DNA of 11,278 bases, from positions 1-11,278 of the forward strand of contig CANTFL010000833.1 in NCBI GenBank assembly GCA_947650285.1, in the 5' to 3' direction. The position numbers were made by a program, and so were the translations under genes. Shown here piece by piece: positions 1-7,346 of this stretch (positions are counted from its first letter, which is position 1; each line of letters starts with the position of its first letter). This stretch comes from Hyaloperonospora brassicae (Eukaryota > Oomycota > Peronosporomycetes > Peronosporales > Peronosporaceae). The notes beneath the pieces were generated by a model. The model ran no database searches, was not told the DNA's origin, and was given only the letters and a program-made list of their open reading frames with translations.

Positions 1-448
1 GTACAGTAGTAGAGCATCCAGCAGCAGCAGCAGCCGCAGCCGCAGCGACGGACGACCGCCCACCAACTGAATAAATAAGGCGGGAGGCACGTGGAACCAG
101 CGAGCGACGCATCGCCTTTGCGGTTGCGACGGCTATCGCAAGACGCGGCGTTCTGATCGGTGCGAGCGTTCTCGATCCGCAGAAGCCTCGCAAACCAGAC
201 CCAGAGGCGTTGTCATTGATGTTGTGGTTGGTGTTAGTTGTAGTTGTGGTTGTTGTTGTTGGGTACCGCTGCTCAGCAGCAGTAGGACCTCATTCTTCCG
301 TTCTTTTCCTTTCTTTTGGATGACAAACCCGGTAGACTGTGGCACACTTGTTGGGTCGGTATGTCGCACGTCGAGTGGTGGCGGTGACATGCGACCGCGT
401 CTCGTCTGCTTTTGTGCGTCTCGTCTTGGAGTTGGGATCGATCGATGC

Positions 449-540
449 GGATAGACAGGCAGACAAACCGATCGATCGATCGACCGACAGACCGACAGAC
501 AGACAGACCGACAGACAGACGGACCGACGGACGGACGGAT
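449..540. repeat. GACA/GATC/GACG tetranucleotide block (left)
   Basis: A compound tetranucleotide microsatellite: GATAGACAGGCAGACA, then GATC repeats, then interspersed GACC/GACA units, ending in GACG units. It has drifted rather than staying perfect, yet the mirror copy in the right arm appears identical, so the interruptions pre-date the duplication or its last homogenisation. Confidence 0.9.
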
Positions 541-848
541 GAACGACTCGACAGACGGGCGCGGCGTGCTCAGATAAATGGACGAGAGCCGGGCGCCGAC
601 AATCGAAGCACGTCGTGGAACGGCCTCGCAATCCAGCGGCCAGCCAGTCAGCCGGTCGAACTTGAGCCTCTGCGTGTGTATGGAAGAAAGAATGGACGAC
701 TGACTGACTGTGACTGCCGGACTAACTCTTCGTCTGTCTGACTGTCTGTCGAGAAGTTTGTATCCAAGAATCCATGACCGACCACTGATTTGGCCGTGTG
801 GAAGTTTGGATCCAGAATCCATGGATACACTCCCAGACATACGCTCAT

Positions 849-873
849 ACACACGCACACACACACACACACA
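849..873. repeat. CA dinucleotide tract (left)
   Basis: A short (CA)n run with one G interruption (CACGCACACA...). The copy at 10405-10429 is identical. Confidence 0.85.
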
Positions 874-1135
874 TGCGCGCGTGAGTGAGTGGCTGTTGCG
901 ATGGCGGTTGGTTCGGGCCGCAGCTGTTCCGTTTCAGCCACCGTCGGCAGTGTGACAACCGCTGCCGCCTCGAGCGCCACCAGCCGTTGCGTGCAGCTCT
1001 GGCTGTGTCACCCGCAAGCAGCGCCCAGAGCCAGGCGCGAGACGTAGCCGCCCGTCGCGTGATTTGTCCAACGTCGCTTGGAAAGCAGGCGGCGGATCTG
1101 GCAGGACGCGTGCGACCAGAAGCGCCACTCGGGTG

Positions 1136-1193
1136 CTCTCCTCCTCCTCTTCTTCCTCCTCCTCTGCCTCCTCCTCCTCCTCCTCCTCCTCTT
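1136..1193. repeat. CTC/CCT polypyrimidine tract (left)
   Basis: Almost pure pyrimidine on the + strand, built from TCC/CTC triplets with a single G (CTGCC). It is about 500 bp upstream of the ORF at 1694. Polypurine/polypyrimidine tracts can influence chromatin or form triplex DNA, but nothing here shows a function. Confidence 0.85.
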
Positions 1194-1261
1194 GCTCGCA
1201 CGGTTTTTTTCAGACTTCCCGTCTCTGCACGAGGCTTTGCAACGAGCCCACGCAGTAGCAA

Positions 1262-1304
1262 TCAACGACGACAACGACAACAACAACAACAACAACAACA
1301 ACGA
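1262..1304. repeat. ACG/CAA trinucleotide tract (left)
   Basis: A run of ACG and then CAA triplets. Read on the + strand it gives the N-rich or Q-rich frames that make spurious long ORFs here. No length difference from the right-arm copy at 9974-10016 was seen. Confidence 0.85.
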
Positions 1305-1313
1305 CCAGCAGTC

Positions 1314-1432
1314 GTAGCCCGAACAGCAGCAGTAGCAGTCGTAGTCGTAGTATCAGTTGTCGTAGTATCAGTTGTCGTATCAGTCGTAGAAGTAGCGGCC
1401 GTCGTAGCAGTCGTAGCAGCAGACGCAGAAAG
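1314..1432. repeat. Degenerate GTAGYA/GTCGTAG repeat (left)
   Basis: Imperfect triplet repeat of AGC, AGT, CGT and ATC units. It is one of only two places where the arms differ by clustered point changes: substitutions at 1353, 1399 and 1426 plus a 6-nt indel near 1330-1340. Flanking DNA on both sides matches exactly, so the differences are local to the repeat. Confidence 0.8.
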
Positions 1433-1443
1433 AGTTCCCACTC

Positions 1444-1462
1444 GCTCACATTTCAATTTGCG
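1444..1462 (+). promoter_or_regulatory. Candidate Inr+FPR core promoter for ORF154 (left copy)
   Basis: The sequence GCTCACATTTCAATTTGCG resembles the oomycete core promoter. ACATTTC matches 6 of 7 positions of the initiator consensus YCATTYY. The overlapping AATTTGC matches the flanking element MWTTTNC at all positions. It lies on the strand of the downstream ORF. Transcription from here would give a leader of about 240 nt containing the whole 20-bp tandem array, which is longer than usual for oomycetes. A leader intron or a start site nearer the ATG is possible. Motif match only. Confidence 0.4.
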
Positions 1463-1600
1463 CGAGTGCGATCAGCTCGAGCCGCCCGCCACCCAACCGC
1501 CAGAGCCCAAGAGACCGACTCCCAGTCAGTCCGACACTCTGTCACTCAACAAGTGCCTCACTCCCTCACTCCCTCACTCACTCACTCCCTCACTCACTCC

Positions 1601-1680
1601 CTCACTCGACCAGTGACTCCCTCACTCGACCAGTGACTCCCTCACTCGACCAGTGACTCCCTCACTCGATTAGTGACTCG
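1601..1680 (+). repeat. Four 20-bp tandem units of self-complementary modules (left)
   Basis: Four exact 20-bp units. Offset by one base, each reads TCACT-CGACC-AGTGA-CTCCC, where TCACT and AGTGA are reverse complements separated by 5-base spacers. Each unit can therefore fold as a 5-bp stem with a 5-base loop, and stems can also pair between units. The fourth unit (TCACT-CGATT-AGTGA-CTCG) has changed only in spacer bases. The array follows a looser CTCACTCC tract (about 1556-1600) and ends 13 nt before the ATG at 1694, in the likely 5' leader of ORF154. Confidence 0.9.
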
Positions 1681-1693
1681 TTTCGCCCTCAAC

Positions 1694-2158
1694 ATGTCCA
1701 CGACGTCGTCCCCCGTCGCTGCTGCTCGTTCGGGCAGCAGTGAGACGCCCCTCTCGGTGCAGCGCCCCGTCCTGTCTCCCCGCAAGCGCAAGCGCAGCGC
1801 CATTGAAGCGGTTTCCCCCACGTCCCTCGACGAAGACGTGACGCCCCACAGCAGCAGTCGCACCAGCGCCGCCAGCCACAGCGCCAGTTGCACGTCGCTC
1901 GAGGCGCGCGTGATCTCACCCAAGAAAAAGACCAAAGCCGAAGACCGCAGCGGCGCTAACAGCAGTAGCAGCTGCAGCGCTCACAGCCGTAGCAGTGGCC
2001 CGAGCCACAAGTGGGAGAGCCACCACGTGGGGACGGCCGTCGCCAGTGCGCTGGATCTCGACGGCCTAGAGACAGCGGAGCCCATTGCGCTCTGGGCAGA
2101 GCCTGCGGGGGACCTCTCGGCCGCTGAGCTCGAGCTCCTGTGCCGCCTCTTGGCATGA
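1694..2158 (+). CDS. ORF154, Ser-rich putative nuclear protein (left copy)
   Basis: This is an unrecognised 154-codon ORF. I chose the ATG at 1694 because its context (AAC before ATG) is favourable and the frame upstream opens only with a GTG. The product is rich in Ser, Ala and Arg. It has a basic cluster PRKRKR at residues 29-34 and another, PKKKTK, at 76-81, both typical of nuclear localisation signals. Each is preceded by Ser to give SPRK and SPKK, which match the full CDK target pattern S/T-P-x-K/R. Other S/T-P sites are S41 and T50. The C-terminal 45 residues are acidic and hydrophobic (LDLDGLETAEP, then DLSAAELELLCRLLA, a predicted amphipathic helix), reminiscent of an activation or interaction segment. 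I infer a nuclear regulatory protein, but no known family is recognised. It could also be the first exon of a longer gene. The second copy at 9114-9578 differs at three residues. Confidence 0.6.
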   Translation: MSTTSSPVAAARSGSSETPLSVQRPVLSPRKRKRSAIEAVSPTSLDEDVTPHSSSRTSAASHSASCTSLEARVISPKKKTKAEDRSGANSSSSCSAHSRSSGPSHKWESHHVGTAVASALDLDGLETAEPIALWAEPAGDLSAAELELLCRLLA

Positions 2159-2419
2159 GCGGAGCGCGCGCGCGTCCCGTGAGCTGCTGCTGACAGCAGA
2201 CGTGGAGCAGTTTGTGCTGCTGCCACTTGGCATTCGTCGCGCGACAGCGACACGAGAGGGAGAGCGGAGATGGGGTTTGGACTCGAGCAGTGTCTCTCGT
2301 TTCTCGTCTCCCGCACGTCTTTGAGGTCCGTGTCATTGCTCGACATTGCGGTGCAAAGCTGCAACAGTGCAGCGCAGTGCTGCGTCCATCACCGGTGCAA
2401 CGAGCTGCAACTGCTGCTA

Positions 2420-2455
2420 CAGACAGACAGACAGACAGGCAGACAGACAGACAGA
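2420..2455. repeat. CAGA tetranucleotide tract (left)
   Basis: A run of CAGA units with one GGCA interruption. The right-arm copy (8821-8852) lacks one 4-nt unit after the interruption, consistent with replication slippage since the arms separated. Confidence 0.85.
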
Positions 2456-2592
2456 TGGATCGACATACAGTCAGACCGTCAGACGCGACGGGTCGTGTCA
2501 TCGCGTCTGTGCTACTGCTACAGCCACTGGCTCACAACGTGTCGCAGCGGAAAAGGAGGACAAGAGCGGAGCGCCGCAGAGGACCGTCGGCG

Positions 2593-2633
2593 GTAGCATT
2601 AGTAGCAGTAGTAGTAGTAGTAGTAAAAGTAGC
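2593..2633. repeat. AGT trinucleotide tract (left)
   Basis: GTAGCATTAGTAGC followed by AGT units. The right-arm copy is 10 nt longer and differently interrupted (AGA and TTAG variants). This is the most diverged point between the arms. Confidence 0.85.
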
Positions 2634-2649
2634 ACTCAATACTTATTAG

Positions 2650-2688
2650 TTATTTTGACTACTTATTTTGACTACTTATTTTGACTAC
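2650..2688. repeat. 13-bp tandem repeat x3 (left)
   Basis: Three exact copies of TTATTTTGACTAC. It is A+T-rich compared with its G+C-rich surroundings. The copy in the right arm at 8578-8616 has the same number of units. Confidence 0.9.
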
Positions 2689-3248
2689 TGGGTAGTTAGT
2701 TCTTCGTCGGAGACGTACGCCGCGCAGCCGGTGGCGATTCTTCGCGCAGAGTGCACGTGACACACTCAACTCCAACATGGACAGCCCCACATCATCTGTT
2801 CCTTTTCATGATTCCTTGCCCCGTTGTTGTTGTCTACGCCATTGCAAGTGGTCGGGAGGCGGTGGTGGATGGGGGCGGGCGAATGCACCACCCAAAGGTA
2901 CCAACTGGCGACAACAGAGACGCGCTGAGGCACTTGACGCCTCACTCACTCACTGTGGCTTTCCATCGCCAGGCAGCGCCCCACACTGTCCTTCCATCGC
3001 CACACTCGTCGAGTGCTGCTTCAATAAACGACTGAGACGTTCCCCCGAGCCGCGTGCCTCTCAACACGCCATCTCGCGCGTCGCAACTCCCCATCCTCTG
3101 CTCTCCGTCTTGTTGCGCTCCCCTCGCTGCGAGACGTGGCCGAGTTGCTGATAGTAGAACCGGTGCGTCTGTTGCACACACTCTGCGGTTCTGGGACACG
3201 GTCGTCTGCTCGATCGGCACTGCTGCAACAATAACGACGGCCTCCGTT

Positions 3249-3275
3249 GCAAACTATTGCACACGCAATAGTTGC
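3249..3275 (-). other. Hairpin downstream of the pantothenate kinase stop
   Basis: GCAAACTATTGC, a 4-base loop ACAC, then GCAATAGTTGC forms an 11-bp stem with one bulged A. It lies about 130 nt past the stop codon of the pantothenate kinase gene, so it would fall in or just beyond its 3' untranslated region. It could be an RNA-processing or stability element, or a chance palindrome. Only the pairing is seen. Confidence 0.5.
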
Positions 3276-3407
3276 CTGGAGATGCCCATCAATCCCATTT
3301 GTCCATGTCGATGGGGAACGACCCAACAGATCTGAGCAGCACTGATCCCAGTGACGACGACACCACGAGACGAGCCAACCACTCGCTCTCGATCGCTCTG
3401 CCATGCG

Positions 3408-5107
3408 TCACAAACGCTGCATTTCGCTCGCTCGCTCGTTTGCACTTGCACTGTCGTCACGTGCGACTTGTCGCATCAGGGGCACGTCAACGTCCGTGTC
3501 CGTGTCCTGCTGCTCCACGTGCACGATCGGCTGTGGCCTCGCGAGTGCGTTGTACCGCTGAAGAAACGTCCCGAGCGCGCCAAAGAAGCCCTCGTGGTGG
3601 AAAAACTGCGCTTGCATCTCGCCCTTGGACCAAAAGCTGATGGCGTAGGCCAGCTGCCGACACGCCAACTCGTTCCGTCGGAGGAAGTTGCCCGAAAAGT
3701 AGATCCGCGTGGTCTCCACGCGACGTGCGTTCAGAAATGCCAACTGCCCCAAGTTTTGCGTGATCATAAAGAGCAGCGAACGTGCCAAGTCCGCGTGTTT
3801 CGGTAGCTGCGACAAGCGACGTGCCCCGACTTTGCCAAAGCTGCTCGCCACTGTGTCTGGCTTGAGCTGGAATCGCTCGTACCCAGCAGCGCCGTAGATG
3901 TCCCCGACCGTCATATCCACGACAGTTGAATCCCCTTCGACGCTCGCGTCCATTGCCTCGTCAAACGTGCGCAGTTTCGACAGTGCACGACACAGACCGA
4001 GGAACGTGCCCCCTCCAAGACTCGTGCCGGACACGCGCTCGTACTGCGCCTCGCCAGTGATTTTCAGTATACTCACACCGGAGCCAATGTTGACTAGCAG
4101 AAACGGGTACAGCTCGTGCTTCCCTGGCTTTGGCAAGATCTTTTTCGTTGCGCTCCCCAGTCCACACGTATCAGGAACGACATTCACGAACGTGTAGCAC
4201 TCGTCTGGAGCGTTTTGCAGCACGAAATTGAGCCCCTGAATGAGAGCGTCCATCTCGTCGGCCCGTTCCAGTTCGATCCCCAAGCGCGACTCGAACAGCG
4301 GAGAAAACTGCAGCAACAAACACTCAGTCAGTACACGACACGACTTGTACCACCACCACCACCACCACCGCCGCCTTCTGCTGCATCTATGGGTGTGTGG
4401 GTGTTGGGCAAACAGCAAAGCTCAGTCCCCGTCCAGGACTCGCACCTTGAACGCCCCGCCGCCCGTGCACGCGATTTTTTTGATATACCGGTGGAAAAAG
4501 TGGCAGCGGACAAAGTCGGTCACCTCGTGCATCCGTGCAGTCGCGAAGCTATAGCAGCAGCAAGCAGCACCACCGTCAATCGTACTTACGGTACCACCAC
4601 GTCGTCGTCGTGGTCGCTGCGACAACCTTCACGCGACACGAGACGCACCACACCAACCCGACACAGCACACCAAAAACGCACCTAATGAAATGGAGCGTG
4701 CCGCCCAACTCGGGCACGAGCATCTGGAGCCGCTCGTCGCGCTGCACGTCGTTTGAGCCGTACAGACCCATGAGGAAGTCGTGAATCAGCGGCAAACTGC
4801 CTTCCGGTCGCCTCGTGTCGCGCTCTTCGCTCGTTCCGTCCAACTGCTTCCGCTGGCGCTCCGTCTGTCGCCGCTGCGCGGCAGCCGCGCCGTCCACGGA
4901 CTGGAAATAGACCATTTTGGCCAAAGTGCCGCCGATGTCGAGCGCAAAGAAGCGGCCGCAGTCGGCCGATTTGTCGCGTAGGATGTGCAAATGGAAGCGG
5001 CGCAGCTTGCGACGACGGGAGACGATGAGGCCGGCGATGCAGGACGCGCTGAGGAGGAAGAGGCGCGTCCAGAGCACGTGGAGAGGCCGCGTGGATGGCG
5101 TCGCCAT
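3408..5107 (-). CDS. PANK: Type II pantothenate kinase, three exons
   Basis: It phosphorylates pantothenate with ATP, the first and usually rate-setting step of coenzyme A synthesis. Exons on the minus strand are 5107-4683, 4548-4446 and 4307-3408, giving 475 residues. Introns are phase 2 and phase 0, and the frame holds across both. Family landmarks in order: ATP-binding DIGGTLAK (57-64), LGGTLHFI before intron 1, TGGGAFK (170-176), ADEMD with Glu194 at the catalytic-Glu position of human PANK3, LVNIGSGVSI (247-256), YERVSGTSLGGGTFLGL with Arg267 (pantothenate site), GYERF (318-322), VASSFG, and GNFLR (382-386) with FWSKG and HHEGFFGALG near the end. Residues 10-30 are hydrophobic and followed by RRRK, suggesting a membrane anchor or mitochondrial targeting. 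Residues after about 427 form an acidic, disordered tail outside the family core. The start has good context (GCCATGG). All key residues are present, so it appears functional. Confidence 0.95.
4308..4445 (-). other. Intron 2 of pantothenate kinase (138 bp)
   Basis: Exon 2 ends TTCAAG, the intron begins GTGCGAGT, and it ends TTGCTGCAG before TTTTCTCC. Joining gives GGGAFK-FSPLFE, which aligns without a gap to the family pattern GGGAYKFE. Phase 0. The intron contains an in-frame stop soon after the donor and a (CCA)n tract on the + strand at about 4350-4370, so retention would truncate the kinase before its catalytic Glu. Confidence 0.88.
4549..4682 (-). other. Intron 1 of pantothenate kinase (134 bp)
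   Basis: Exon 1 ends ATTAG, the intron begins GTGCGT (fits GTRNGT) and ends CTGCTATAG before CTTCGCG. Splicing makes Ser142 and joins LHFI to FATARM, matching the ungapped family pattern LHFIRFPT. A second, stronger donor GTAAGTACG begins at 4589. Its use would leave a 41-bp intron and add exactly 93 nt in frame with no stop. Confidence 0.85.
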
Positions 5108-5153
5108 GGCCGACCCGTCGAGCGACTTTGGATCGGCTGGTTGGTGGTGTGGT

Positions 5154-5170
5154 GGACAAAAGGATGAAAA
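5154..5170 (-). promoter_or_regulatory. Possible core promoter of pantothenate kinase
   Basis: On the coding strand this reads TTTTCATCCTTTTGTCC, about 50 nt before the start codon. TCATCCT matches 6 of 7 positions of the oomycete initiator YCATTYY, and the following CTTTTGT matches 6 of 7 of MWTTTNC. The distance fits the short leaders of oomycete genes. Both parts are imperfect, so this is only a candidate. Confidence 0.3.
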
Positions 5171-5400
5171 GTACTGAGATTAGAGAAGTGCGTTTCGGCG
5201 TGTAAGCACGTGCTGTCGAGACCGCTCGGCTGCTGAAAAAACAAGCAGACGAGGCGCATGCGCGCGCGGGTAGGAGCGGTGCTGCATAGACGAGACAACA
5301 CGCTGCATCGAAGGCGAAACGTGGAAGACTTGACGCGTAAGATCCAGCGACGACGAGAGCGACGAAGAAAAGACGCGTGGAGACGGGACAGCCGCAAGCA

Positions 5401-5551
<151 letters not shown>

Positions 5552-6722
5552 AAGGGAAAGAGGGGGAGAGAGGGAGCACGGCTGGAAATCAGGCCGCGAC
5601 GATGGGCACTGGTTGAGCTTTTTTTAGAATCAGGTCAGTTCGTAGTCCGCCCCTTACATTGCGGACGCGACAACGGCACGAGTGGCGCCGCACGGTGCAT
5701 GTGAACCCACCACCACCCTACAAGTGGCCCTACATATGGTGATCTTAGCCGCGCGCAGCCTGCCTGCGTGAGCGTGTGATACGCAATGGATACTACTCGG
5801 TGGGGATTTTTGGCTGCATGTAGCCAGATATGCGAAGTTTTGTACCGAGAAAAAAGTGGACATCCATGAAACTTGCGCAATAGGATTTCTTTCCTTCTCG
5901 CGCTCTGTCTCTTGTACGCAGAAGCGTCGCGTCTCTTGTCTCTGCTGCTCATGGAAGTGTTTCACTTTGCCAGACGGTCATCTCAGAATGTGGCCGTGAT
6001 CTTGTAATCACGTCCGGAGGATGTCATCTCTCGTGCACGAGCCGATCGTGGGAAGCTAATCCCGTAGCCTACGCAAAGTCGTGCCCGAGCGAATCTTCGA
6101 CCGCCCACGAACTCCCTTGACACGTCGCAGCACCAGTCCAGGAAACCCACGGCTGAGACACAAGTATCCAGTCGCCGTGGCTGGTTACACTGGCACCCAC
6201 GTGGATCTTCTCGGCCGTCCACCGCGTTGGGTGGTTTACGGAGCACGAGAAACCGCAAGAGCCGCTGCAGGACTCAGGCCGGTGGAGCAGCTGCAACTGC
6301 AGTTTCACCGGACCAACCCCACATGTCAACTGAGTCACTGCCACCGGACGGAAGAAGACACGCGGAAGCGAGCGATGCTGACAAGACGTGGGTAGATGTT
6401 TTCTCCAGCAGCTGGATGTCCGACCGGCACGGACGGATAGCCCTGAGACTTGCCGTTCGACGCGAGGCTTCAGCTTATTGTTCGACGGCTCGGTTCCTAA
6501 GATCCGGGCACGCAAGAAACGGCGTGCACACACGGCTTCACTTTACCGCTCTACCGCGCATGAAAGCCTCACACGGTGGAAGCGGAAGGATATCTTCCCA
6601 ACGCTGTCGTTTTTCCCGCACGGATGTCGCGGCCAGAGGGAGTTAGGCCCGCCTTCTCTCGGTTTATATGTCAATGTAGTAGCAATAAGCTTCTGTAGCG
6701 AGTAAACGAACACGCTCAGGCT

Positions 6723-6760
6723 CGCACGTGTCGGATGGCCTCACGCCATCGGTTCGTGCG
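6723..6760. other. Two-tier hairpin
   Basis: CGCACG pairs with CGTGCG (6 bp), then after a small internal loop GATGGC pairs with GCCATC (6 bp) around the loop CTCAC. The stems are perfect. No gene is recognised on either side, so a function cannot be assigned. Confidence 0.5.
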
Positions 6761-7310
6761 ATGGGCACAGCAGTAGAGACGACCAGCGCATGACTTCGTT
6801 CTATCCCGAAACAATGTAATGATGGCGCAACCTCATTCTCCTCGATTGATATCAAGTAGAGCGACCGGTGCTGTGCGTTTGGTGCTACTCGACTTCGCTG
6901 GTCCGGACGACAAAGAAAGGTGCGCTGGCTTTCGCGTCGTACGCTCTACCGCTCGCTCACGCGAGATGTACGAACAGCATCGAGGGACGACCCAACGAGT
7001 GTGTCTCCGTCGTAAAAACTGTACCGATCCACGAAGATCCAGATCGAATTGCAAGCTCAACTAATCGACGAACGGCCCACAGCCCTGACGATGGGTTCCT
7101 TGCCAAAAGCCTCCTGCACGTCCGCGTCGTTGTCTCCGAAACGTACGAGGGCACGTCCACAAATGTTCGATTCCTGTGCGGGTGGCCAAGTCGTAGATCA
7201 TTTATTCGTTGGCACGACTGGGAGTTACGGCTCGAATCGCGTCTTTGGCGAACGTCATTAGTTGGTTGTAGAGGAAGTACAGAAAGGAGTAGCAGATCAG
7301 TAGCTCTACA

Positions 7311-7346
7311 GTCCGTAGTTGCAGAGCAGTCCGTAGTAGCAGAGCA
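7311..7346. repeat. 18-bp tandem duplication
   Basis: Two copies of an 18-mer (GTCCGTAGTTGCAGAGCA, then the same with one T-to-A change), followed by GGGAGTGGCTGTGGG. Read in frame it encodes SVVAEQ twice. Confidence 0.85.

Larger units (their letters stand above)
1..1440. other. Outer part of left arm: repeat-rich non-coding DNA
   Basis: I see no gene here. The long open frames on both strands are created by tetranucleotide and trinucleotide repeats, which have no stops. Their conceptual products are runs of SVCLSVCLS, DRQTDRQ, QQQ or poly-S/poly-L with no domain-like stretch. Simple-sequence blocks are listed separately. One imperfect 24-bp direct repeat is visible at about 753-777 and 801-824, sharing AAGTTTG, ATCCA and GAATCCATG. 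The DNA just before 1440 may be the upstream region of the ORF at 1694. Confidence 0.7.
1..3149. repeat. Left arm of a ~3.15-kb inverted repeat
   Basis: Reading this arm forward and 8116-11278 in reverse complement gives nearly the same sequence. Base 2 pairs with 11278 and base 3149 pairs with 8116. The sum of paired coordinates shifts in small steps (11280, 11278, 11272, 11276, 11265) because of indels. Indels are: 1 nt and one AGC unit near 18-34, 6 nt near 1330-1340, 4 nt in the CAGA tract near 2440, 10 nt in the AGT tract near 2600, and 1 nt near 2700. Substitutions are at 1353, 1399, 1426, 2031, 2032, 2064 and 2067, plus one near 2703-2705. Homology stops sharply after 3149. The outer edge coincides with the window edge, so the full length of the repeat is unknown. 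Confidence 0.97.
2159..3149. other. Inner part of left arm, no convincing gene
   Basis: This stretch lies downstream of ORF154 and holds a CAGA tract, an AGT tract and a 13-bp tandem repeat. A 124-codon frame from an ATG at 2777 has a strong start context (AACATGG), but its product has no recognisable domain. Its stop (3149-3151) uses bases beyond the arm boundary, and the right-arm version runs on to a different stop. I therefore do not call it a gene. On the opposite strand an open frame ends at 2942 (product ending WRWKATVSE); it too crosses the boundary with different upstream sequence in each arm. Confidence 0.6.

Noticed and set aside
133..870. 245-codon frame on the minus strand (mirror at 10408-11145, +)
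   Set aside because: It runs through CA and GACA-type repeats that contain no stops; the product is largely SVCLSVCLS/DRS runs with no domain.
885..1616. 243-codon + frame with poly-P, poly-Q and poly-V stretches (mirror at 9656-10393)
   Set aside because: All distinctive segments are translations of trinucleotide repeats, and the ends vary with repeat length between the arms.
1601..1680. CRISPR-like array
   Set aside because: The repeats are directly abutting 20-mers with no unique spacers, in eukaryotic DNA.
2777..3151. 124-codon frame with a strong ATG context
   Set aside because: No recognisable sequence, and its stop lies across the repeat boundary with a different end in the other arm. 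Kept only as a note.
4586..4682. Continuation of kinase exon 1 to the stop at 4586
   Set aside because: That reading loses the TGGG and catalytic regions. Splicing at 4683/4548 restores an ungapped family match.
7163..7172. GTTCGATTCC, like a tRNA B box
   Set aside because: No matching A box at the right distance and no cloverleaf could be folded around it.
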